From contig DAOTXP010000071.1 of assembly GCA_034435275.1 (NCBI GenBank), positions 1-5,128 of the forward strand: a stretch of 5,128 nt of DNA. The letters are read 5' to 3'. Both the position numbers and the translations under genes were made by a program. Shown here one piece after another: positions 1-3,601 of the stretch. The DNA comes from JBFMCC01 sp034435275 (GTDB lineage: Bacteria > Chloroflexota > Anaerolineae > Anaerolineales > Villigracilaceae). Numbering within the stretch: the first letter of the stretch is position 1; each line of letters starts with the position of its first letter. The notes beneath the pieces are model-generated. The model worked only from the letters and a program-made list of their open reading frames with translations, made no database searches and was not told the DNA's origin.

Positions 1-648
1 CCGAGTCTCTCACGCCTCTCGGACCAGTTAGGGCGGCGACTCTCGCCCTTTGATCGCTCATTGGATTGGCTGGTGATTGCTTCCACACAGGAAGATCAGG
101 TCGCGTCCCTGCCGCGCCTGGTGGAACGGTACAGACCAGAGTCCGTATTATGGGCCGGGAATGTGGAGGCTTCCTTCTCGGCGCGCAGTTTAAACGCGAC
201 TCTCTCCGGACTGGAGATTCCGGTCACTTTGGCGGAGCCGGGCCAGCGTCTCGACCTGGGGCGGGGCGCGTTCCTCGAAGTGCTGACGGTCGGTCCGCGC
301 GGTGCGATCCTGCTGGTCGAATGGGATCAGTTCCGCGTCGTCCTGCCCATAGGCGCAGATTTCGATTCTTTTGCTGAACTGGAATATGGCCGCTTAATCG
401 GGCAGACCTCAGCGCTCCTGCTGACAGACAGCGGCTACGCTCCCTCGAACCCTTCAGAATGGATCGCCATGCTTCACCCCCAGGTTGTTCTCCTCAGCGT
501 TGACACCGCCGATTTAAAGGGCCGCCCAGACGCGGAACTCCTGGAAACGCTGGAGGACTACACGCTCCTGCGAACAGACGTCAATGGCTGGCTTCATCTC
601 TCCAGCGACGGGCGGGAGATGTGGGTGGATGTGGAAAAGGGAAAATAA
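1..648 (+). CDS. comEC: ComEC/Rec2-like competence protein, C-terminal fragment with degenerate beta-lactamase-like domain (5' end outside window)
   Basis: The frame is open from base 1 and ends at TAA 646-648, giving 215 residues; the real start lies upstream, and the TTG at 61 is not the start. The fragment reads like the C-terminal domain of ComEC, the inner-membrane channel that takes up single-stranded DNA during transformation. LGRRLSPFDRSLDWLVIAS followed by LPRLVERY (residues 11-44) matches the usual LPFWDR..DLVVLTHPxxDH..GLP..LERY block. PQVVLLSVD, PDAELLETL and LLRTDVNGWLHLSSDG match the closing ComEC blocks. The ligand positions are altered: the HxxxDH stretch reads TQEDQ (29-33), the GD turn is IGAD (117-120), and the HHG site appears as DSG (143-145). 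The domain is therefore probably non-catalytic. The channel part lies outside the window, so a stand-alone MBL-like protein cannot be excluded. It is convergent with the first pilin gene. Confidence 0.72.
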   Translation, partial: PSLSRLSDQLGRRLSPFDRSLDWLVIASTQEDQVASLPRLVERYRPESVLWAGNVEASFSARSLNATLSGLEIPVTLAEPGQRLDLGRGAFLEVLTVGPRGAILLVEWDQFRVVLPIGADFDSFAELEYGRLIGQTSALLLTDSGYAPSNPSEWIAMLHPQVVLLSVDTADLKGRPDAELLETLEDYTLLRTDVNGWLHLSSDGREMWVDVEKGK

Positions 649-680
649 AAAAAGGACCCTGCTTTCGCAGAGTCCCTTTT
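646..680 (-). terminator. Intrinsic terminator of the first flp gene, possibly bidirectional with comEC
   Basis: Arms 654-662 and 667-675 pair over nine positions around a four-base loop. Read on the minus strand the stem is GGACTCTGC, a GAAA (GNRA) tetraloop, then GCAGGGTCC, with one G-U wobble, followed by TTTTTTTATTTT. This is a textbook rho-independent terminator for the minus-strand pilin gene. On the plus strand the wobble becomes a C-A mismatch and only TTTT follows, so termination of comEC would be weaker. A perfect palindrome TTTTGGCCAAAA (677-688) lies between the pilin stop codon and the stem. Confidence 0.88.
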
Positions 681-693
681 GGCCAAAAGCGGC

Positions 694-849
694 TTACACG
701 CCGGAGAGGCTGCTGTTGATGGTCGAGAAGACGTTGCCGATGATCGGGCCGAGCAGCATCAGGACCGCGATAACGACAATGGCAACCAGAACGAGGATCA
801 ACGCATACTCAACCAGGCCTTGGCCTTTTTCCTTCGGAGCGAACAACAT
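694..849 (-). CDS. flp: Flp-type IVb pilin, copy 1 (51 aa)
   Basis: This is a very short gene, ATG at 849 to TAA at 694-696, encoding 51 residues: MLFAPKEKGQGLVEYALILV, then a hydrophobic helix to about residue 38 and the tail NVFSTINSSLSGV. Flp pilins are the major subunits of tight-adherence (Tad) pili; they are made as prepilins, cut by a TadV-type prepilin peptidase, and polymerised through the N-terminal helix. The Glu-Tyr pair (E14-Y15) is the family hallmark. With Glu at mature +5, cleavage falls after G9 and gives a 42-residue mature pilin. AAAGGAG lies 9 nt upstream, with a strong promoter and terminator around the gene. The protein differs from copy 2 only at residue 44 (Ile here, Val there). 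No tad assembly genes are in the window. Confidence 0.92.
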   Translation of the reverse strand: MLFAPKEKGQGLVEYALILVLVAIVVIAVLMLLGPIIGNVFSTINSSLSGV

Positions 850-858
850 GGCGGCATT

Positions 859-865
859 CTCCTTT
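859..865 (-). promoter_or_regulatory. Shine-Dalgarno site of flp copy 1
   Basis: AAAGGAG on the minus strand, 9 nt before the ATG at 849. It fixes the start of this 51-codon gene. The same sequence and spacing precede copy 2. Confidence 0.88.
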
Positions 866-877
866 CTTCAAAATCTG

Positions 878-895
878 CTCTGACGAATTTCAGAG
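878..895 (-). promoter_or_regulatory. 5'-leader hairpin of flp copy 1
   Basis: Arms CTCTGA and TCAGAG pair perfectly around a six-base loop. The hairpin lies about 10 nt downstream of the -10 box, so it would sit almost at the 5' end of the transcript and about 12 nt before the SD. All 18 bases are identical in copy 2 (1254-1271), although flanking leader bases differ. By analogy with known 5'-terminal stem-loops it may stabilise the mRNA; an operator role is the alternative. Confidence 0.6.
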
Positions 896-904
896 ACAAC
901 CCTA

Positions 905-932
905 ATTATAGTGACATGTATTAAAAAGGCAA
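905..932 (-). promoter_or_regulatory. Sigma-70-type promoter of flp copy 1
   Basis: On the minus strand: -35 TTGCCT (927-932), 16-nt spacer, and a consensus -10 TATAAT (905-910). The predicted transcription start is near 898, about 49 nt before the ATG. The same arrangement (TTGCC plus one base, 16 nt, TATAAT, 56 nt from -10 edge to ATG) is found for copy 2, which supports both. Confidence 0.83.
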
Positions 933-958
933 GATGCGCGCATCTGAAAATGTTTTCA
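933..958. promoter_or_regulatory. Two adjacent palindromes just upstream of the flp copy 1 promoter
   Basis: GATGCGCGCATC (933-944) is a perfect 12-bp palindrome directly abutting the -35 box. It is followed at once by TGAAAATGTTTTCA (945-958), a 6-bp inverted repeat with a 2-nt centre. The position at about -36 to -61 suits an activator or repressor site. Neither palindrome is found in the same place before copy 2. The function is unknown. Confidence 0.4.
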
Positions 959-981
959 AATCCTTAAGAAAATTCTTACAG
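959..981 (-). promoter_or_regulatory. CTGTAAG-type motif, site A (possible response-regulator box)
   Basis: Read on the minus strand this begins CTGTAAGA and ends TTAAGG, resembling site C before the second redoxin gene (CTGTAAGA and GTAAGG). The inner TAAGAA-AA-TTCTTA (965-978) is also a perfect inverted repeat. It lies about 27 bp upstream of the flp copy 1 -35 box. AT-rich chance similarity cannot be excluded. Confidence 0.25.
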
Positions 982-1005
982 AACTGTCTGGATGCGCCAA
1001 TACGT

Positions 1006-1020
1006 TTCGTTTTAAACGAA
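1006..1020. repeat. Short inverted repeat beside the flp copy 2 terminator
   Basis: TTCGTTT and AAACGAA pair perfectly around one central base. It directly abuts the terminator stem on the side where a T-tract would be expected, giving TTCGTTTAAAACG instead of a run of T on the minus strand. It may act as part of the 3' end structure. Confidence 0.4.
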
Positions 1021-1047
1021 CTGGACTCTGCTCCCGCAGAGTCCAGT
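1020..1047 (-). terminator. Terminator-like hairpin downstream of flp copy 2
   Basis: CTGGACTCTGC (1021-1031) pairs perfectly with GCAGAGTCCAG (1036-1046) around a four-base loop, and A1020-T1047 adds one more pair. The stem shares GGACTCTGC with the copy 1 terminator, so it belongs to the duplicated cassette. The following minus-strand bases hold only short T runs, so termination may be incomplete and copy 2 transcripts could run on into copy 1. Confidence 0.75.
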
Positions 1048-1068
1048 CTCTTATCGCCAGAGGCAGGC

Positions 1069-1224
1069 TTACACACCGGAGAGGCTGCTGTTGACTGTCG
1101 AGAAGACGTTGCCGATGATCGGGCCGAGCAACATCAGGACCGCGATAACAACGATGGCAACCAAAACGAGAATCAACGCGTACTCGACCAGACCCTGGCC
1201 TTTTTCCTTTGGAGCGAACAACAT
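1069..1224 (-). CDS. flp: Flp-type IVb pilin, copy 2 (51 aa)
   Basis: ATG at 1224 to TAA at 1069-1071, 51 residues, identical to copy 1 except Val for Ile at residue 44. It has the same prepilin features: K6-E7-K8-G9 before the expected cut, E14-Y15, and one long hydrophobic helix. Comparing codons by eye, about 13 of 156 bases differ from copy 1. Twelve are silent, so the protein is under strong constraint. The frame stays open upstream to 1365, but the longer start is rejected: the -10 box, leader hairpin and SD (AAAGGAG, 9 nt from this ATG) all lie inside that extension. The gene lies downstream of ccdA on the same strand but has its own promoter. It should build Tad-type pili, perhaps with dosage supplied by two genes. 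Confidence 0.93.
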   Translation of the reverse strand: MLFAPKEKGQGLVEYALILVLVAIVVIAVLMLLGPIIGNVFSTVNSSLSGV

Positions 1225-1233
1225 GGTGGTTTT

Positions 1234-1240
1234 CTCCTTT
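1234..1240 (-). promoter_or_regulatory. Shine-Dalgarno site of flp copy 2
   Basis: AAAGGAG on the minus strand, 9 nt before ATG 1224. It decides the short start against the longer open frame reaching 1365. Confidence 0.88.
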
Positions 1241-1253
1241 CTTCGAAGATGTT

Positions 1254-1271
1254 CTCTGACGAATTTCAGAG
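1254..1271 (-). promoter_or_regulatory. 5'-leader hairpin of flp copy 2
   Basis: The same 18 bases as at 878-895 (CTCTGA, six-base loop, TCAGAG), placed about 9 nt after the -10 box and 13 nt before the SD. Its full conservation between the copies, within a leader that otherwise shows changes, argues for function. Confidence 0.6.
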
Positions 1272-1279
1272 ATGACCGT

Positions 1280-1307
1280 ATTATATGAGAGGTGCGGAAA
1301 ATGGCAA
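1280..1307 (-). promoter_or_regulatory. Sigma-70-type promoter of flp copy 2
   Basis: On the minus strand: -35 TTGCCA (1302-1307, 5 of 6 to consensus), 16-nt spacer, -10 TATAAT (1280-1285). Predicted start is near 1273. The spacer sequence differs from that of copy 1 while both boxes are kept. The AT-rich stretch upstream (1317-1373) carries TTTGCAA twice, with no clear hairpin terminator for ccdA. Confidence 0.86.
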
Positions 1308-1373
1308 GGCGGGCGGTGTAAAAATTGTTTGCAATTCTTTTAGGAAAAGTTTGCAAAATATCCAACTTTAGTA

Positions 1374-2042
1374 CTAGTGGAAGAGCTGAATCAGAGGCCA
1401 GTTGATGGCGAAGTCGTAAAGCCCGACTGCCACCAACAGCAACCCGCCGACGACGTTGATCGTCCGCGCCCGCATCGCGAACTGACGCGTGATCCAGCGC
1501 TGGGCCGCGCCGGAGAGAAACGACAGCGCCAGCAGGGGCAGGCCGAATCCCATCCCAAACCAGAAGAAGACAGTCAGTTTGCTCAAGGCCTCCGCGACGG
1601 TCAGTGACAGGGCAAAGATGCCCACCACCAGCGGCCCGGAGCAGGGCAACGCAATGGGACCGTATAGCAAGCCGTACAGAAACGCGTTGACAAACGGATG
1701 CGACAGGACAGGTACTTGAATCTGCGGCAAAGCCTTGAACGGGTTGACGTTCAGCAGTAACAGGACTCCCAACAGGATGATCAGCGCGTCGGCGATGGGG
1801 GTAATGAACGAAAGCGCCCGCCCAACGGAGACAGACAGAAGGGCGATCAGTCCGCCGAGCGCCAGCATCATCGTCAGGACTCCGAGCAGGACAAAGAAGC
1901 CGAGAAAATATCGGCCGGCTTTGTTCGGCAAGCCCACTTGTCCGCCGCTGAGATAGGCCAGGAAGCCGGGATACAACGGCAGGACACAGGGACTGGTCGT
2001 TGCCAGCAAACCGAGAGTGAGGGAGGTGAAAATGGCATCCAT
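1374..2042 (-). CDS. ccdA: CcdA-type cytochrome c biogenesis / thiol-disulfide transmembrane protein
   Basis: A 222-residue, strongly hydrophobic protein with about six membrane helices (roughly 5-28, 44-72, 78-99, 119-150, 157-182, 195-214). CcdA/DsbD-family proteins pass electrons from cytoplasmic thioredoxin to thiol proteins outside the membrane, using one cysteine in TM1 and one in TM4. Both are present in the family context: SPCVLPLYPG (C19) and GPIALPCSGPLVVG (C134). The length fits stand-alone CcdA. The gene follows the TlpA-like lipoprotein gene by 47 nt on the same strand, so the two likely form an operon in which CcdA reduces that lipoprotein. No good SD precedes ATG 2042; the gap holds a hairpin instead. 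Stop TAG at 1374-1376. Use in cytochrome c maturation or in general envelope thiol reduction cannot be decided here. Confidence 0.92.
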   Translation of the reverse strand: MDAIFTSLTLGLLATTSPCVLPLYPGFLAYLSGGQVGLPNKAGRYFLGFFVLLGVLTMMLALGGLIALLSVSVGRALSFITPIADALIILLGVLLLLNVNPFKALPQIQVPVLSHPFVNAFLYGLLYGPIALPCSGPLVVGIFALSLTVAEALSKLTVFFWFGMGFGLPLLALSFLSGAAQRWITRQFAMRARTINVVGGLLLVAVGLYDFAINWPLIQLFH

Positions 2043-2050
2043 AGTTTATC

Positions 2051-2082
2051 GGCTTGAAGGAGGCTTAACTCTCTCTCAAGCC
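2051..2082 (-). promoter_or_regulatory. Hairpin in the tlpA-like/ccdA intergenic gap
   Basis: GGCTTGA (2051-2057) pairs perfectly with TCAAGCC (2076-2082); inner bases 2059-2062 and 2071-2074 can add about four more pairs after one mismatch. It ends 8 nt before the ccdA start codon and has no following T-run, so it is not an intrinsic terminator. The right arm in the mRNA contains CCTCCTT, and no SD lies between the stem and the ATG. It may lower or condition ccdA translation, or be an mRNA processing site. Confidence 0.45.
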
Positions 2083-2089
2083 CAGTGAA

Positions 2090-2755
2090 CTATATGCTCT
2101 CGTCCAGATACGGCTGAACGAACTCCAGCAGTTCTTCAGCGGACTTGATGCCGAACGGCAGGGGATGCGCCGCGCCGTGGCGGTCCACGACCAGGATCGG
2201 CGTGGAGGGCGGGTTCAGGAACTGGTCGCCGTATATTTGGGCGATCTCACGCGAGACTTCGGCCGGCGCAATGGCATACAACCAATCGAACGGGACGGAT
2301 TGCAGGAATGCGCTCAGGTAGGCCGCGTCTTCATTCGGATCAATGTCGAGGCTGAGGCTGACGAAGTCGTCGCGCTCGCCCAGCAGTTCATGCAAGGACA
2401 GAATCTGCTCCTGCTGGCGGCGGCAATTGGAGCACCACACCGCCATCGTCTCGACCAGAATCACTTTGCCTTTGAAATCGTTAATGGTAAAAACCTGCCC
2501 GCTGCGGGAATCGGTGAACCGTGCCGAGAACCAGGCCGGTGACTCCATCGTCGCGCCCTCGGTCGGTTTTGCCATTGCATCCACAGTGGGCGTATCGTGC
2601 GGAATCATCGCGTCCGGGGTGGCCGTGCCCTTCTCCATCATCGCCTCTTCGGTCGGCTTATCCATCATGGCCTCCGGGGAGGCTGTCCCACCACACGCGG
2701 CAAGCACAAAGGCAAGTAGGATGAGCAGGTTCAAAAATACAAATCGTGTTTTCAT
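2090..2755 (-). CDS. TlpA-like thioredoxin-fold lipoprotein (WCSNC) with Met-rich linker
   Basis: A 221-residue lipoprotein. Residues 1-20 form a signal peptide with lipobox LAAC, lipidated at C21. Residues 28-73 are a Met/Thr/Pro/acid-rich linker with a period near 10 residues. Residues 74-221 are a TlpA/redoxin domain: INDFKGKVILVETMAVWCSNCR with active-site Cys108 and Cys111, and TP (185-186) as the expected cis-proline loop (STPILVVD). Such proteins act outside the membrane as thiol reductases and are recharged by CcdA, whose gene follows. Start ATG 2755 is chosen because AAAGGAG lies 5 nt before it and it gives a clean signal peptide; ATG 2779 would add MAAIKGEP, has no SD, and falls in a hairpin loop. 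It is divergent from the response-regulator gene. The client protein is unknown. Confidence 0.9.
   Translation of the reverse strand: MKTRFVFLNLLILLAFVLAACGGTASPEAMMDKPTEEAMMEKGTATPDAMIPHDTPTVDAMAKPTEGATMESPAWFSARFTDSRSGQVFTINDFKGKVILVETMAVWCSNCRRQQEQILSLHELLGERDDFVSLSLDIDPNEDAAYLSAFLQSVPFDWLYAIAPAEVSREIAQIYGDQFLNPPSTPILVVDRHGAAHPLPFGIKSAEELLEFVQPYLDESI
2537..2674 (-). repeat. Degenerate ~30-bp tandem repeats encoding a Met-rich linker
   Basis: Codons 28-73 of the lipoprotein gene consist of about five diverged units of about 10 residues: EAMMDKPTE, EAMMEKGTATP, DAMIPHDTPTV, DAMAKPTEG, ATMESP. Met occurs at residues 30, 31, 39, 40, 50, 61 and 70. The segment is a disordered spacer between lipid anchor and catalytic domain; slipped-strand expansion is the likely origin. 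Confidence 0.7.
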
Positions 2756-2760
2756 CGGTT

Positions 2761-2767
2761 CTCCTTT
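2761..2767 (-). promoter_or_regulatory. Shine-Dalgarno site of the TlpA-like gene
   Basis: AAAGGAG on the minus strand, 5 nt before ATG 2755. It selects this start over the in-frame ATG at 2779. Confidence 0.82.
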
Positions 2768-2769
2768 GA

Positions 2770-2790
2770 TTGCGGCCATGGTAGCCGCAA
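2770..2790 (-). promoter_or_regulatory. 5'-leader hairpin before the TlpA-like gene
   Basis: TTGCGGC (2770-2776) and GCCGCAA (2784-2790) pair perfectly with a seven-base loop. The stem ends 2 nt before the SD. It might influence access to the SD or mRNA stability. There is no T-run, so it is not a terminator. Confidence 0.45.
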
Positions 2791-2793
2791 GGG

Positions 2794-2822
2794 ATTAAGA
2801 GACTCCTGTAAAATCCTTACGA
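2794..2822 (-). promoter_or_regulatory. Weak candidate promoter of the TlpA-like/ccdA operon
   Basis: Minus strand CTTAAT (2794-2799, 4 of 6 to TATAAT) with TCGTAA (2817-2822, 3 of 6) 17 nt upstream. The -35 is poor and overlaps the CTGTAA-type site B, an arrangement typical of activator-dependent promoters. No better box pair was found in this intergenic region. Confidence 0.3.
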
Positions 2823-2826
2823 TTCT
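2805..2826. promoter_or_regulatory. CTGTAA-type motif, site B (possible response-regulator box)
   Basis: CCTGTAAAAT is followed immediately by CCTTACGATT; GTAA and TTAC form an inverted pair with a 5-nt centre (2808-2820). The site lies in the divergent region between the lipoprotein operon and the response-regulator gene. The preceding ACTCCTGTAA resembles TCTCCTGTAA at site C (4831-4840). Binding by the neighbouring regulator is inference. Confidence 0.3.
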
Positions 2827-2893
2827 CTGAACGGGCCCGCCCTGCTGTAATAAATTCATAAGCATCGTGTGCGCCTGCCAATGCAGAATCGAG

Positions 2894-2899
2894 TATCAT
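2894..2899 (+). promoter_or_regulatory. -10 box of the response-regulator operon, probably leaderless mRNA
   Basis: TATCAT (5 of 6 to TATAAT) ends 9 nt before ATG 2909, so transcription would begin at or within a few bases of the start codon. No SD precedes this ATG. No convincing -35 is seen 16-18 nt upstream. Confidence 0.45.
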
Positions 2900-2908
2900 T
2901 CGACTCAC

Positions 2909-3601
2909 ATGGGCGAAAAACTGATCCTCATCGTGGAAGACGAGCCCAGCATTGCGGAGGTGGTCGGCCTGTATCTCAAACGGGCTGGCTATCAGACCCT
3001 GCTGGCCGCCGATGGCCGCGCCGCCATGACTCTGCTCGAGCGCCACATGCCCGACCTCGTCGTGCTCGACCTGATGCTCCCCGAAGTGGACGGTCTGGCC
3101 CTCACGCGCTGGCTGCGCGATCGCAGCGAGGTGCCGATCATCATGGTCACCTCGCGGCGCGAGGAAGCGGATCGCATCGCCGGGCTGGAGATGGGCGCGG
3201 ACGATTACGTGGTCAAGCCGTTCAGTCCGCAGGAACTCGTCAGCCGCGTGCGCGCCGTTTTGCGCCGCGCCGACAAATCGTCCGCGGGAGGCGAGGGCGA
3301 ACGCCCGCTGTCGTTTGGGGACCTGACCATTGATCCCGTCACCCGCGTCGTGGCGCGCGGCAGAGAGCAAATCGGCCTGACCGCCAAGGAGTTCGATATG
3401 CTCTATCATCTGGCGCGCCACCCGCGCCAGGTCTTCAGCCGCGAACAATTGCTCGAACGCATCTGGGGCGGCGCGGACTACATCGACCCCGGCACGGTCA
3501 CCGTGCACGTGCGCCGCCTGCGCGAAAAGATCGAGGCTGATCCATCCAATCCTGTCCGGCTGCTCACGGTCTGGGGCGTGGGTTACAAATTCGAACCATG
3601 A
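2909..3601 (+). CDS. OmpR/PhoB-family DNA-binding response regulator
   Basis: A 230-residue two-domain regulator. The receiver domain (about 5-118) has acidic pocket E10-D11-E12, phospho-acceptor D54 in VVLDLMLPEVDG, switch T81 in IIMVTSR, and K103 in VVKPF. The winged-helix domain (about 132-229) carries LTAKEFDMLYHLARHPRQVF, the recognition-helix region TVTVHVRRLREKIE, and the C-terminal VWGVGYKFEP. All key residues are intact, so it should be phosphorylated by the kinase encoded next and act as a transcription factor. Start ATG 2909 gives the usual MGEKLILIVEDE; the upstream GTG at 2867 would add 14 residues (MCACQC...) that the family lacks. The stop overlaps the kinase start (ATGA, 3598-3601), so the two are translationally coupled. 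Its targets may include the flanking redoxin genes. Confidence 0.95.
   Translation: MGEKLILIVEDEPSIAEVVGLYLKRAGYQTLLAADGRAAMTLLERHMPDLVVLDLMLPEVDGLALTRWLRDRSEVPIIMVTSRREEADRIAGLEMGADDYVVKPFSPQELVSRVRAVLRRADKSSAGGEGERPLSFGDLTIDPVTRVVARGREQIGLTAKEFDMLYHLARHPRQVFSREQLLERIWGGADYIDPGTVTVHVRRLREKIEADPSNPVRLLTVWGVGYKFEP

Larger units (their letters stand above)
654..932 (-). repeat. Tandem duplication unit 1 (promoter-leader-flp-terminator)
   Basis: This unit matches 1021-1307 in order: -35/-10, 18-bp hairpin, SD, pilin gene, and GGACTCTGC terminator stem. Coding bases are about 92 percent identical by hand count; leader and 3' bases are recognisable but more changed, with small indels. It is a gene duplication that carried its control signals, old enough for silent sites to drift. 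Confidence 0.85.
1021..1307 (-). repeat. Tandem duplication unit 2 (promoter-leader-flp-terminator)
   Basis: Partner of 654-932, in the same orientation, separated by about 88 bp that holds palindromes and no gene. This unit has the better -35 box, whereas unit 1 has the better T-tract terminator. Confidence 0.85.

Noticed and set aside
679..924. Plus-strand open frames across both pilin genes (also 934-1275)
   Set aside because: They are antisense shadows of the pilin genes with low-complexity D/N/Q-rich products and no SD; their mutual similarity comes from the duplication.
1225..1365. N-terminal extension giving a 98-residue form of pilin copy 2
   Set aside because: It overlaps the -10/-35 boxes, leader hairpin and SD, has no Flp-like sequence, and copy 1 has no matching extension.
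1317..1373. Possible terminator of ccdA
   Set aside because: The region is AT-rich with a repeated TTTGCAA and weak AT dyads, but has no GC-rich stem with a T tract; whether ccdA reads into the pilin genes stays open.
2537..2674. ~30-bp repeats considered as a CRISPR array
   Set aside because: The units are contiguous, diverged and in frame within a coding region, with no spacers.
2756..2779. Upstream in-frame start of the TlpA-like gene (MAAIKGEP...)
   Set aside because: No SD precedes ATG 2779, it falls in a hairpin loop, and the extension would lie before an ideal signal peptide.
2165..2798. Plus-strand open frames opposite the TlpA-like gene
   Set aside because: The sense strand encodes a complete lipoprotein redoxin with SD; the plus frames show no family features.
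2831..2841. GC-rich palindrome CGGGCCCG between the divergent operons
   Set aside because: It is short, forms no useful stem with flanking bases, and is expected by chance at this base composition.
2867..2908. Upstream GTG start of the response regulator (MCACQCRIEYHSTH...)
   Set aside because: The receiver domain normally starts within a few residues of the first strand; the extension has no SD and covers the candidate -10 box.
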